A DNA stretch of 64,000 nt, taken from Arcicella rosea. Its GTDB lineage: Bacteria; Bacteroidota; Bacteroidia; Cytophagales; Spirosomataceae. Each line of letters starts with the position of its first letter. The first letter of the stretch is position 1. The translations under genes were made by a program, and so were the position numbers. The DNA lies in the NCBI RefSeq assembly GCF_014204325.1, contig NZ_JACHKT010000004.1:110825-174824 (forward strand), read 5' to 3'. The notes under the pieces were generated by a model, which saw only the letters and a list, made by a program, of their open reading frames with translations, was not told the origin of the DNA and did not search any database. Below are positions 27,813-36,485 of the stretch, one piece after another.

Positions 27813-29009
27813 ATGCCTTTAGAACAAACATTTCGCTGGTTTGGAACAAAAGACCCAGTTCCATTAGCACATATTCGTCAAGCAGGAGCAACGGGTATCG
27901 TTACTGCTTTGCATCATTTACCTAATGGAGTAATCTGGACGGTTGAAGAAATTCAAAAACGTAAAGCTGAAATTGAAGCGGCTGGATTAACCTTATCAGT
28001 AATTGAAAGTGTACCTGTTCATGAAGACATTAAAAAGCGTACAGGAAATTATCGTGAGTACATCGACAATTATAAGCAATCGTTAATCAATCTTGGGAAG
28101 TGTGGAATTGATACGGTTTGTTATAATTTCATGCCTGTGTTAGACTGGACTCGTACAGATTTAGATGCACCAATGCCAGACGGTTCAACAGCTTTGCGTT
28201 TTGATGCTACCGAGTTTGCTGCTTTTGAAATTTATATCTTAAAAAGACCAAATGCAGAAGCAAGTTATACAGCCCTTCAATTAGAAAAAGCCAAAACTTG
28301 GTTTGAAAATTCTACCGACGCACAGCGTGAAAAACTTACTCGTAATATTATTGCAGGTTTGCCGGGAAGTGAAGAAAGTTTTACCGTAGAAGAGTTTTTA
28401 GTCGTTTTGGAAGGTTATAAAGAAGTAGGCGATAAAGAATTGAGAGCGAATCTTTATGAATTTTTAAGAGAAATCACGCCCGTAGCCGAAGAAGCAGGCA
28501 TTAATTTAGCCATTCACCCCGACGACCCACCGTATCCAATTTTAGGTTTACCAAGAGTAGTAAGCACAGAAGCTGATGCAAAACAAATTTTAGAAGCTTA
28601 CGAAAGTCCAAATAATGGCTTGTGTTTCTGTACAGGAAGTTATGGCGTTCGTGAAGACAACGATTTGGTTGGCATGATAGAAAGAATGGGCGACAGAATC
28701 AATTTTGTCCATTTAAGAGCAACCAAGCGTGATGCAGAAGGAAATTTCCACGAAGCAGACCACCTTGCAGGCGATGTTGATATGTACGGAGTAATGAAAG
28801 CCTTGGTGATTGAACAACGAAAAAGAATCGAAACTGGCAGAGAAGATTACCGTTTACCATTCCGTCCAGACCACGGACATAGAATGTTAGATGACCTCAA
28901 TCCAGAGAAAAGAACTAACCCAGGTTATACAGCTATTGGTCGTTTAAGAGGCTTGGCAGAGTTACGAGGATTAGAATTAGGTATTGAGCGGGGTTTAGAC
29001 GCTAAATAA
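27813..29009 (+). CDS. uxuA: Mannonate dehydratase
   Basis: Converts D-mannonate to 2-keto-3-deoxygluconate in glucuronate catabolism. The 398-aa protein starts [16 protein letters not shown]. It has the UxuA-specific segments [39 protein letters not shown] (metal site) and [12 protein letters not shown] near the C-terminus. No other hexuronate genes are adjacent. The nearest candidate is the broken MFS transporter gene at 31638-32867, whose family includes hexuronate permeases. ATG at 27813. Confidence 0.96.
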   Translation: MPLEQTFRWFGTKDPVPLAHIRQAGATGIVTALHHLPNGVIWTVEEIQKRKAEIEAAGLTLSVIESVPVHEDIKKRTGNYREYIDNYKQSLINLGKCGIDTVCYNFMPVLDWTRTDLDAPMPDGSTALRFDATEFAAFEIYILKRPNAEASYTALQLEKAKTWFENSTDAQREKLTRNIIAGLPGSEESFTVEEFLVVLEGYKEVGDKELRANLYEFLREITPVAEEAGINLAIHPDDPPYPILGLPRVVSTEADAKQILEAYESPNNGLCFCTGSYGVREDNDLVGMIERMGDRINFVHLRATKRDAEGNFHEADHLAGDVDMYGVMKALVIEQRKRIETGREDYRLPFRPDHGHRMLDDLNPEKRTNPGYTAIGRLRGLAELRGLELGIERGLDAK

Positions 29010-29023
29010 ATTTCATTAAACCT

Positions 29024-29053
29024 TTTGTATCTCAGATACTTTACGTAATTTTG
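29024..29053 (+). promoter_or_regulatory. Promoter of rpsL
   Basis: TTTG at 29024-29027, an 18-bp spacer, then TAATTTTG at 29046-29053. This is close to the Bacteroidota -33/-7 consensus and is followed by GCACCCC, giving a leader of about 110 nt before the rpsL ATG. Confidence 0.7.
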
Positions 29054-29171
29054 CACCCCTGATTTTGAGGTAATTATACGAAGTCGTTCATAGTTTGAAT
29101 TTATTCTTCTTTGAGAGATTAGTTAAGTATTTAAAAATCAGTCATGTGTATCTCTATTAAAACAACACAAA

Positions 29172-29594
29172 ATGCCAACTATACAACAGTTAGTAAGAAA
29201 TGGCAGGGAGCAAATGACTTGGAAGTCAAAATCTCCTGCTCTTGATTCTTGTCCGCAACGTCGTGGCGTGTGTACAAGGGTTTATACTACTACGCCTAAG
29301 AAGCCAAACTCGGCTATGCGTAAAGTAGCCCGTGTACGTTTAACAAACGGCAAAGAAGTAAATGCTTATATTCCAGGTGAAGGTCACAACTTGCAAGAAC
29401 ACTCAATCGTATTGATTCGTGGTGGTCGTGTGAAAGATTTACCAGGGGTACGTTACCATATTATCCGTGGTGCTTTAGATACCGCAGGTGTAAATGGTCG
29501 TCGTCAACGTCGTTCTAAATATGGTGCTAAACGTCCTAAACCAGGTCAAGTTGTAGCTCCAGTAAAAGGCGGAAAAGGCGGTAAGAAAAAATAA
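29172..29594 (+). CDS. rpsL: 30S ribosomal protein S12
   Basis: Decoding-centre ribosomal protein, 140 aa. The conserved [12 protein letters not shown] and [10 protein letters not shown] segments are intact. The lysine at the classical streptomycin-resistance position in PKKPNSA is wild-type. A Lys/Gly-rich C-terminal tail ([11 protein letters not shown]) extends past the E. coli length, as is common in Bacteroidota. It is followed by rpsG after 140 bp. Confidence 0.98.
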   Translation: MPTIQQLVRNGREQMTWKSKSPALDSCPQRRGVCTRVYTTTPKKPNSAMRKVARVRLTNGKEVNAYIPGEGHNLQEHSIVLIRGGRVKDLPGVRYHIIRGALDTAGVNGRRQRRSKYGAKRPKPGQVVAPVKGGKGGKKK

Positions 29595-29734
29595 TTTGAC
29601 ATTCGTTAATTGAGAAATTTGAAAGTATAACATTTTCAAATCATCAAATTTTCAAATCATCAAATTACAAAAACAGTCCAGTATGCTTTAGTTAAGGGCA
29701 GAAGATGGGCTAAACTTAAAATCTTAACAATCCA

Positions 29735-30205
29735 ATGAGAAAGTCAAAACCAAAAAAGAGATACGTATTACCTGATCCTAAATTTAGGGATGTAATGGTA
29801 ACCAAGTTTGTTAATAACTTGATGTACGATGGTAAAAAATCAACAGCATTCACGATTTTTTACGGTGCATTAGACAAAGTTGAAGATAGAACCAAAGAGA
29901 AAAACGGTTTAGAGCTATTCAAAAAAGCATTAAACAACGTTATGCCAACGGTAGAAGTAAAAAGCCGTCGTGTAGGTGGTGCTACTTTCCAAGTTCCAAC
30001 GGAAGTACGTGCAGACCGTAAGTTATCAGTAGGTATGAAATGGTTAATTCTTTATGCTCGTAAGCGTGGAGATAAAACGATGATTGACCGTCTTGCTAAC
30101 GAAATCATGGCAGCAGCTAAAGGTGAAGGTGCAGCAGTGAAGAAGAAAGATGATACGCACCGTATGGCAGAAGCTAACAAAGCATTCTCTCACTTCAGAT
30201 TCTAA
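29735..30205 (+). CDS. rpsG: 30S ribosomal protein S7
   Basis: Head-domain assembly protein of the small subunit, 156 aa, complete (MRKSKPKKR at the start, the [19 protein letters not shown] rRNA-contact segment, AFSHFRF at the end). It is the second gene of the str operon. In many bacteria fusA and tuf follow directly; here a strong terminator lies about 30 bp after the stop and no fusA is present in the window, so the operon stops at rpsG. Confidence 0.98.
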   Translation: MRKSKPKKRYVLPDPKFRDVMVTKFVNNLMYDGKKSTAFTIFYGALDKVEDRTKEKNGLELFKKALNNVMPTVEVKSRRVGGATFQVPTEVRADRKLSVGMKWLILYARKRGDKTMIDRLANEIMAAAKGEGAAVKKKDDTHRMAEANKAFSHFRF

Positions 30206-30238
30206 TTCAATTATTAACAACAACGAGATACACACAGC

Positions 30239-30277
30239 AAAAAAGCGAAAACCGAGAGGCTTTCGCTTTTTTGTTTT
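30239..30277 (+). terminator. Terminator after rpsG (copy 1 of a duplicated terminator)
   Basis: 12-bp stem AAAAAAGCGAAA (30239-30250) with TTTCGCTTTTTT (30261-30272), loop containing CCGAGAGG, then GTTTT. The surrounding 45 bp (30233-30277) recur essentially unchanged at 30725-30769. Confidence 0.9.
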
Positions 30278-30390
30278 ATTGAGGTGAAATAATTATTAAA
30301 AACTAATGCAATCAACGTAAATTTCAATACTTTTACTTAAAGTCTAAAATAATACAGAGTAACTAGCTACAGATAATCCAATCTACAAAA

Positions 30391-30717
30391 ATGAAAAATA
30401 CATTTCAATTTTTAATCTTTCTTTCTTTATTCATTAGTTGTGAACAAAACAAAGAAATAAAACCTTTAAATAATAAAATTGGTATTGACGCAGTAAACTA
30501 TTTTAAAGTTATTTTTACTAATATTGAGTCTGTTGATACGCTTTCTATAATTATTAAAGATAAAAAAGAGATAAAGTCATCAAATGTATTACCTCGATTT
30601 CAAGAACATTTTATGTATGTAGATGGAGAAGAATACGATCTAAATCATTATAACCAATCTTCCGTTTCAGTACATCAAAACAAAGTAACTGTATTTAAAC
30701 TTTTTTTGAATAAGTAA
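30391..30717 (+). CDS. Small hypothetical lipoprotein between duplicated terminators
   Basis: No family recognised. The 108-residue protein has a signal peptide with the lipobox FISC (Cys about residue 17). The mature part of about 90 residues is Lys/Asn/Ile-rich, predicted mostly beta, with no Cys beyond the lipobox. It is more AT-rich than the ribosomal genes beside it. It sits between two near-identical terminators (30233-30277 and 30725-30769), which suggests the gene was added here together with, or by, a duplication of the rpsG terminator. Confidence 0.65.
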   Translation: MKNTFQFLIFLSLFISCEQNKEIKPLNNKIGIDAVNYFKVIFTNIESVDTLSIIIKDKKEIKSSNVLPRFQEHFMYVDGEEYDLNHYNQSSVSVHQNKVTVFKLFLNK

Positions 30718-30730
30718 TATATTGCACAGC

Positions 30731-30770
30731 AAAAAAGCGAAAACCGAGAGGCTTTCGCTTTTTTGTTTTT
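30731..30770 (+). terminator. Terminator after the small lipoprotein gene (copy 2)
   Basis: Same hairpin as at 30239-30277: stem arms 30731-30742 and 30753-30764, then GTTTTT. The CACAGC upstream flank is also shared. Confidence 0.88.
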
Positions 30771-30819
30771 ATGGGATTGGAATAATTATACTAACTTTGA
30801 CAAATAAAATTCACAATTC

Positions 30820-31524
30820 TCAGCTATATCTATCATTTCTCCAAGGATAAGCGGTATTGGAGTAGCCTCTTTCTTCCCAAAAGCCTAATTTATTTTTAGG
30901 CATAAATTCTATTCTTTTTATCCATTTAGAGCCTTTCCAAGCATATAATTGTGGCGTAATCATGCGGAGTGGACCGCCATGTTCTACGGCTAATGGTTGT
31001 CCGTCAACAGTATGACCTAACAAAACATCTGGTTTCAGAGCTTCTTCTAGCGAAACATTGGTGGTATAAGTATCGTAGCCATAACACATAATATGTGTTG
31101 CGGTTTCTTTGGGCTGTACTAAAGCGGCTAAGTCTAAAAGGCGAATGCCTTGCCAAACCATATCTAATTTCGACCAAGTAGTTACACAATGAAAATCAGA
31201 AACATCTTCTGTTTGTGGCAAAGCCATGAAATCTTCCCATGTTAATATTACAGGATTTTCTACTTCTCCGTCGATAATCAAACGCCATTTGTCTAATGGA
31301 ATTTTTGGTTGATAGCCCAAGTCCAAAACAGGCCATTTTGTCGTCAAAGTTTGTCCAACAGGAGTAGTCGGCATTCCGTGACGATTGATTACACCTTTTC
31401 CTTGCGGTTTTGTATCAGACATTGATGGCGTCGCTTTCATTTTTTCTTCAAAACGAGCCTTCAATTTCATTCTCGCCTCAATGATACGGTCAAGTTTATT
31501 ATCTTGGTTTTGTTCGTTTTCCAT
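30820..31524 (-). CDS. Sulfite oxidase-like molybdopterin oxidoreductase (YuiH/MsrP-like)
   Basis: Oxidoreductase molybdopterin-binding domain protein of 234 residues. The domain spans about 60-225. The likely molybdenum-ligand Cys is in DFHCVTTWSKLD (about residue 115). LEHGGPLRMITPQLYAWKGSKW-type residues near the C-terminus form the cofactor pocket; here they read EHGGPLRMITPQLY. No signal peptide or Tat motif is seen, so unlike MsrP it appears cytoplasmic. No heme domain or MsrQ partner is adjacent. Substrate unknown. Confidence 0.85.
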   Translation of the reverse strand: MENEQNQDNKLDRIIEARMKLKARFEEKMKATPSMSDTKPQGKGVINRHGMPTTPVGQTLTTKWPVLDLGYQPKIPLDKWRLIIDGEVENPVILTWEDFMALPQTEDVSDFHCVTTWSKLDMVWQGIRLLDLAALVQPKETATHIMCYGYDTYTTNVSLEEALKPDVLLGHTVDGQPLAVEHGGPLRMITPQLYAWKGSKWIKRIEFMPKNKLGFWEERGYSNTAYPWRNDRYS

Positions 31525-31637
31525 GTTAGTATTTTTTTAGCATTTAGCTTCTAATCTTTTTTTATCTATTGATTTTCGGAGAAAACCTACACTGATATTG
31601 GAAATGCTTTCCTACTAGATTATAATCATAATCAAGG

Positions 31638-32867
31638 CTATATTGTTTCTTCTGGATTAATTTTCAACCATAAAAAAGCACCAATCATTACAATGATTCC
31701 TAACAGTAATACAGGAAAATTATAGCCAAAATTAGTCGCTAAATAACCAAAACTTACTGTACTAAAATAAGCAGCAAGTAAACCTGCGGAATTCATTGCT
31801 CCAGAAATCGAGCCACTTCTTGTTCCTCCAATATCCATTGAAACAGCCCACGCAACTGGTGCGGTAACATCCATAAAAGCCATTCCCAAAGAGAGTAAAA
31901 TAATGGCAACTGTATTATTTATCGTCAGAGCAGAAATTATCAAACATATTCCCGAAATACCTAAACCGATAATGGGAACAATCCTCCTCCCCCATTTTTT
32001 ATCATACTTTTTTACCGCAATATCACTAAAAAAACCACCTAAAAAGCAACCCAAAGCCGCCAATAAAAACGGTGCCGAACCGATGAGTTTCAATTCATTT
32101 TCACTGACACCTCTACCTTGTTGTAAATATTTTGGCAACCAAGTTTGAAAGAAATATACTCCTGTGGCATAGCAGGCGTACATCGCCATTAAATAGCCTA
32201 GATTTTTGTTCTGTAATAACTTAAAAATAGAAGTCTTTGCTCCGTGATTATCTAATTGTCGTTTGGCAAGAATTTCTTTTAATTCATTTGCTGAAATATC
32301 CTTTGCCTCTGTGGGTTCTTCCTTATGCCAGAACTGCCAAAAGATTACCCAAATTACGCCTACAAAACCTAATACATAAAAAGAGGCTTCCCAACCATAG
32401 CTCTGCTGAATCGGAATAACAACCAGCGGTGTTAAGCCCGCACCCAAGCGAGAAGCTCCCCAGATAATGGCTTGAGCTTGTCCACGTTCGTTGGCAGGAA
32501 ACCATTTTGCTAAAGCAATGGCAATATTCGGATATGCTCCTGCTTCGCCAATGCCAAACAAAAATCTCACCACTAAAAGCATGGCAAATCCTGTAGAGAA
32601 TCCTGTTAATATCGTAAAAAAAGACCATCACAATACGACTCTAATCAATACCGATTTTGCCCCGATTCTATCGCCCAATAAACCAGTCGGAATTTCAAAA
32701 AGTGCATAAGCTAAAGTAAAAGAGCCTAAAATCCAACCCCATTGTACGGCAGTTAATCCTAATTCTTTAGTGATACGCTCGCCAGCGGTGGAAAATGCGA
32801 TTCGGTCGAGGAAAGTGATGACAGAAAGAATAGCAAGTACAAGCAGTACTTGGTGACGTTTTTTCAT
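31638..32867 (-). pseudogene. MFS transporter (ACS/hexuronate-type) interrupted by an in-frame TGA
   Basis: One continuous 12-helix major-facilitator frame starting at the ATG at 32867 (MKKRHQVLLVLAILSVITFLDR) and ending at 31638. The single stop inside it is TGA at 32628-32630, after residue 79. Both sides are in the same frame, and translation through the stop reads RVVL-stop-WSFFTIL, where family members usually have a WW pair, so a TGG-to-TGA change is the simplest cause. The downstream part alone could start at 32582 but would lack helices 1-2 and part of 3. The family motif FGIGEAGAYPN is typical of the anion:cation symporter group that includes hexuronate and galactonate permeases. Confidence 0.85.
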
Positions 32868-32960
32868 TGTTAGATGGTTTGGTTTTGGATGATTAAAGAT
32901 AATACTCTTTTGGGGAAATGCTATCGTAATGATTTAAACCAAACACAATTTCATATTACT

Positions 32961-33209
32961 AATGATACTCAACACATGAAGCTTTATATAATTTATATCA
33001 ATGATGATACTCAGCACATGAAGCTTTATGTAATTTATATCAATGATGATACTCAGCACATAAAGCTTTATGTAATTTATATCAATGATGATACTCAGCA
33101 CATAAAGCTTTATGTAATTTATATCAATGATGATACTCAGCACATGAAGCTTTATGTAATTTATATCAATGATGATACTCAGCACATAAAGCTTTATATA
33201 ATTTATATC
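32961..33209. repeat. Six-copy 42-bp tandem repeat array
   Basis: One 39-bp unit (32961-32999) and five 42-bp units (33000-33209). Units are nearly identical apart from CATGAAG/CATAAAG and TATATAA/TATGTAA alternations. Each is centred on an AAGCTT dyad; in units 3 and 4 this is the perfect 14-bp palindrome CATAAAGCTTTATG (33059-33072 and 33101-33114). The period is a multiple of three, so both strands stay open and give a fortuitous peptide repeat. It lies directly upstream of the broken transporter gene and downstream of the M20 dipeptidase gene. There are no unique spacers, so it is not a CRISPR. Confidence 0.95.
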
Positions 33210-33242
33210 AATGATGATGCGTTTTGTATCATCATTCTTATC

Positions 33243-34775
33243 CTATTGAATACTCATCAAAGCAACGTACGTTTCAAGCCCACTCCATAAATTCTGGATT
33301 CTGATGTTTTCATTTTCAGCGTGCTGATTATTATCGTGATTGGCAATTGGCACTGTAATCGTTGGTGTTGATAAATGTTTATCGAACAAATACAAAGGCA
33401 AACTTCCCCCAGAACTTGGCATCAAAACGATGTTTTCTTTAGAAGTACTCTGTACTGCTTTAATGATAAGCTGTGCGATGGGCAAATCCATTTTAGTACG
33501 TTGTGCGTTATAGCCTTCTTTGGCCTGTACACGGGCAATGAGCGGATATTTTAATCTTTCTTCATCAGTAATACTCTCATTGGTAGTCACATAATAACCT
33601 TGTGATTTGATGTGTTCGATTACCTTTTGAACTTGTCGCTGAGCGTCATTTCCTAATACCAATCGTAAATCTAAAGCCGCCGTTGCAGAAGTAGGGATGA
33701 TATTCGCTACCATTTTACCCACGTTAGCACTCGCAATTCCATTAATATTTAAAGAAGGCAAACTAATTAATTCAGCAAGCGATTTACCATCACCTTCGGC
33801 ACGCACAAAACCTAATTCATTTCTCATTTGCTCGTCGGGCGGAGGAATATTGGCTAAAGCTTGTTTCTCTAAAGCCGTTAAAGGAGTAACATCATCATAG
33901 AAACCTTTAATCAATACTTTGCCTTTGGTATCCTTCATCGTTGCCAATAAATTCACCAATAAATTAGCGGGATTAGGTGCCCAGTTTCCATAATGCCCAC
34001 TATGTAATGGACGCTTCGACGCAAATACTTTTACTTCCATATTTACGTCACCACGTACACCAAACACAACTTGTTTTCGTCCAGATTGATGAACGGGACC
34101 GTCGCAAATTACCCAAAGGTCGGCTTTGAGTTTGTCTTTATGTTTTGCTAGAATTTCTTCTAAATGAGTAGAGCCAGCTTCTTCTTCGCCTTCAAAAAAG
34201 AACTTTAAATTTACCGAAGGTTTGATGCCCATTTTAGTTATGGCTTGATAAGCCGATAATATGGTAAATACGCCTGCCTTATCATCTGAAGCACTTCTAC
34301 CATAAATTCTCCATTCAGGATTGATACTTTCAGAAGCTTTTGGTACATCAATAATTTTACCACCTTTTTCTAAAGAAGCGTCCAAGAAAACGGCTTCAAA
34401 AGGTTTTATTCCCTCTGCCCATTGATTAGGATTTACTGGCTGACCATCGTAATGGGCATAAAATACTAAGGTTTTTGTAGCATTTGGCACAATTACTTCT
34501 CCATAAATAGCTGGAGGAACACCTTTGGTTGTAGCATCTAATTTTTGTGTTTTAATGCCTCTTTCCTCCATCATTTTTACGATATAATTTGCCGTTTTTT
34601 GAATACCGATAGTATCATACACGACATTGGGAATAGACAACAATCCCATGAATTCTTGAAGAAGTTGATGTTCATTTGCTTGACGAAATGAACGGGTTTT
34701 ATCGACTAAAGTACTTTGAGCAAAAATCGTTAAAACATTGAGGGATAATAAAATAAGTAAAAAGTAGCGTTTCAT
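33243..34775 (-). CDS. M20/M25/M40 family dipeptidase, exported
   Basis: Zinc peptidase of 510 residues with an N-terminal signal peptide ending in TIFAQ, so it acts in the envelope. The metal-binding motifs are VFYAHYDGQPVN (about residues 105-116), YGRSASDDKAG (about 152-162), and the catalytic Glu pair in FFEGEEEAGS (about 190-199). Dimerisation-domain segment HSGHYGNWAPNPANLL; C-terminal metal His in IANHDNNQHAENENI. Closest architecture is the carnosine-dipeptidase-like branch, so dipeptides are the likely substrates. Upstream of it is the histidine kinase gene on the same strand. Confidence 0.88.
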   Translation of the reverse strand: MKRYFLLILLSLNVLTIFAQSTLVDKTRSFRQANEHQLLQEFMGLLSIPNVVYDTIGIQKTANYIVKMMEERGIKTQKLDATTKGVPPAIYGEVIVPNATKTLVFYAHYDGQPVNPNQWAEGIKPFEAVFLDASLEKGGKIIDVPKASESINPEWRIYGRSASDDKAGVFTILSAYQAITKMGIKPSVNLKFFFEGEEEAGSTHLEEILAKHKDKLKADLWVICDGPVHQSGRKQVVFGVRGDVNMEVKVFASKRPLHSGHYGNWAPNPANLLVNLLATMKDTKGKVLIKGFYDDVTPLTALEKQALANIPPPDEQMRNELGFVRAEGDGKSLAELISLPSLNINGIASANVGKMVANIIPTSATAALDLRLVLGNDAQRQVQKVIEHIKSQGYYVTTNESITDEERLKYPLIARVQAKEGYNAQRTKMDLPIAQLIIKAVQSTSKENIVLMPSSGGSLPLYLFDKHLSTPTITVPIANHDNNQHAENENIRIQNLWSGLETYVALMSIQ

Positions 34776-34865
34776 GGATGATGATGATAAGTAATAGTGA
34801 TGAATTGTGAATTATGAATTGTGAGTAATGACTGATGAGTTTTTTCTTGAATGCAAAGTGTCAAA

Positions 34866-34910
34866 TGCTGAGTGAGGAGTGAAATTTCATAAATTACTCC
34901 TCACTCAGCA
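34866..34910. repeat. 15-bp inverted repeat in GAGTGAGGAGT word-repeat spacer
   Basis: Arms TGCTGAGTGAGGAGT (34866-34880) and ACTCCTCACTCAGCA (34896-34910) are perfect, with a 15-nt loop. It is embedded in degenerate GTGAATTGTGAGTAATGA words (34795-34850) and their complements (34911-34930). It could terminate the kinase transcript, but no clear T-run is present. Confidence 0.65.
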
Positions 34911-34948
34911 TTCATCATTCACAACTCAAAACTGCCTTGTGTTATTGA

Positions 34949-36280
34949 TTAAAACACCAATCTAAAAACAGTCCCCTGCCCTTCTACTGAATTGACTGTT
35001 ATGCTACCTTTATGCAATGCCATTATTTGTTTTGACAAACTTAAACCTATGCCCGAACCATTGATTTTTGAAGTAAAAAATGGCACAAAAATCTTATCCA
35101 TCAATTCTGCCGACATACCGATGCCATTGTCTTTTACTTCAATCACTACTTTTTCTTGTGGGTTTAAATACGCTCCGATTTGAATCTGTGGCTTATCAGA
35201 TTCCTTCACAGCATCTATCGCATTAATCATCAAATTGATAATTACTTGTTCTATCAAAGCCAAATCTCCTTCAATTTGTAAATCAAAATCTTTCAGGATT
35301 ACATCCAATTCAATGTTCTTTTGTTCAATTTGATTTTCAAGCAGTATTTCAACACTTTCAAACAAATCTCTAATGTAAAAAGTAGAGAAAGAAGTAATAG
35401 AAACCTTTGCTAATTGTCGATAAGTATCGGCAAATTTCAACAAATTGGCACTTCGTTTTTTGATGGTTGAAACACCCAAAGTAATGTCTTCTAATAATTG
35501 TTTATTGGCTGGATTTGGATTTTCGCCACTCTTCAATCGTCCCTCCATCGTTTCAGCCAAAGAGGCAATCGGAGCAACAGAGTTCATGATTTCGTGGGTC
35601 ATTACTCTCAATAATTTCTGATAGGCTTGTGCTTCGGTGTCTTCAATGGCTTCATTTACATTTTGGAAGGCGATTAGATGTGTTAATTTCCCTTCGTTCA
35701 TAAAGGTAGTTTTGGCTAATAAAACCTGTTTATGGTCTATTTTTACCAATTGATTTTCGCCACTTTTTAAAGAACTAATTGCTTGAAAAACAAAGAGATT
35801 ACGTTTTTCTAAAGAAGAAATATTTCTTAAATAAGGAATACCCAACATCTTTTTAAAGGCTTCGTTCATCCAGCCTACTTCTCCATTTTGGTCGTAAGAC
35901 AGTATTCCAGTATCCACCAGCTCTAATATTTTTTGAAGGTATTGATATTGTTCTTCTCGTTCGGAAGAAAGCTGTTTGAAAGTACCATTGATTTGGTTGA
36001 AAGCTCTTCGCAATTGCCGAACCGAGACAGGTGCATTTTTTTCGGCAAATTGTAGGGAAAAATCTCTATACTGAACTGCTTCAATAAATTGAGTCAATTC
36101 GGTATTAGTTTTATTGATGAATTGAACAAAACTCAAAATCTGAAAAAACAGTACCAATCCGATAAAAAAGAGTAAAGTAAACTTACTGTTTACGATACAA
36201 AAAGCCGCCAAAGTAATACTTCCCAAAAGTAAAAGTACCCTTAACGTCAGACTGACTTCATAGCGATTGAGTTTTAACAT
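34949..36280 (-). CDS. Membrane sensor histidine kinase with PAS domain (NtrY-like)
   Basis: Inner-membrane kinase of 443 residues. Two closely spaced N-terminal helices (about 12-30 and 32-52) leave little periplasmic domain, so sensing is probably intracellular or within the membrane. Then comes a PAS domain (about 115-215, LVDTGILSYDQNGEVGWMN), the phospho-acceptor His in MTHEIMNSVAPIA (about residue 230), and an HATPase_c domain with N-box NLMINAIDAV, G1 DNGIGMS and G2 GSGIGLS. No response regulator is adjacent. The NtrC-type regulator at 53035-54402 is the only candidate partner in the window, but the pairing is speculative. Confidence 0.9.
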   Translation of the reverse strand: MLKLNRYEVSLTLRVLLLLGSITLAAFCIVNSKFTLLFFIGLVLFFQILSFVQFINKTNTELTQFIEAVQYRDFSLQFAEKNAPVSVRQLRRAFNQINGTFKQLSSEREEQYQYLQKILELVDTGILSYDQNGEVGWMNEAFKKMLGIPYLRNISSLEKRNLFVFQAISSLKSGENQLVKIDHKQVLLAKTTFMNEGKLTHLIAFQNVNEAIEDTEAQAYQKLLRVMTHEIMNSVAPIASLAETMEGRLKSGENPNPANKQLLEDITLGVSTIKKRSANLLKFADTYRQLAKVSITSFSTFYIRDLFESVEILLENQIEQKNIELDVILKDFDLQIEGDLALIEQVIINLMINAIDAVKESDKPQIQIGAYLNPQEKVVIEVKDNGIGMSAELMDKIFVPFFTSKINGSGIGLSLSKQIMALHKGSITVNSVEGQGTVFRLVF

Positions 36281-36384
36281 ACGTGATTTAGAAGTTGTGA
36301 ATTGTGAATGATGAGTTGTGAACGAACTGCCGATTCAGTTTAAATAATGGATTAATGGATATTTTTTCTAATTGTTGTAAGTAA

Positions 36385-36424
36385 CTTTTGCGGTTGCTTT
36401 CACATCAAACCGCAACCGCAAAAG
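36385..36424. repeat. 13-bp inverted repeat, TTTTGCGGTTGC hairpin
   Basis: CTTTTGCGGTTGC (36385-36397) and GCAACCGCAAAAG (36412-36424) are perfect arms with a 14-nt loop, extendable as GTAAC/ATAAC with a bulge. It lies between the alpha-galactosidase and kinase genes, without a T-run. Confidence 0.6.
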
Positions 36425-36485
36425 ATAACTACTCTTAATCCAATTGTGAATCTATGATTTTTAGCTCATTACTCAAAATACAAAA

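Noticed and set aside
32323-32631. Frameshift as the cause of the broken MFS gene
   Set aside because: The start codons and both halves are in the same frame (difference divisible by three); the only defect is one TGA codon.
32961-33209. Possible CRISPR array
   Set aside because: Units are contiguous with no unique spacers and no cas genes are nearby.
32874-33290. Open frames on both strands across the 42-bp array, encoding 14-residue peptide repeats
   Set aside because: They stay open only because the period is a multiple of three. The peptides have no family and the flanks have no coding character.
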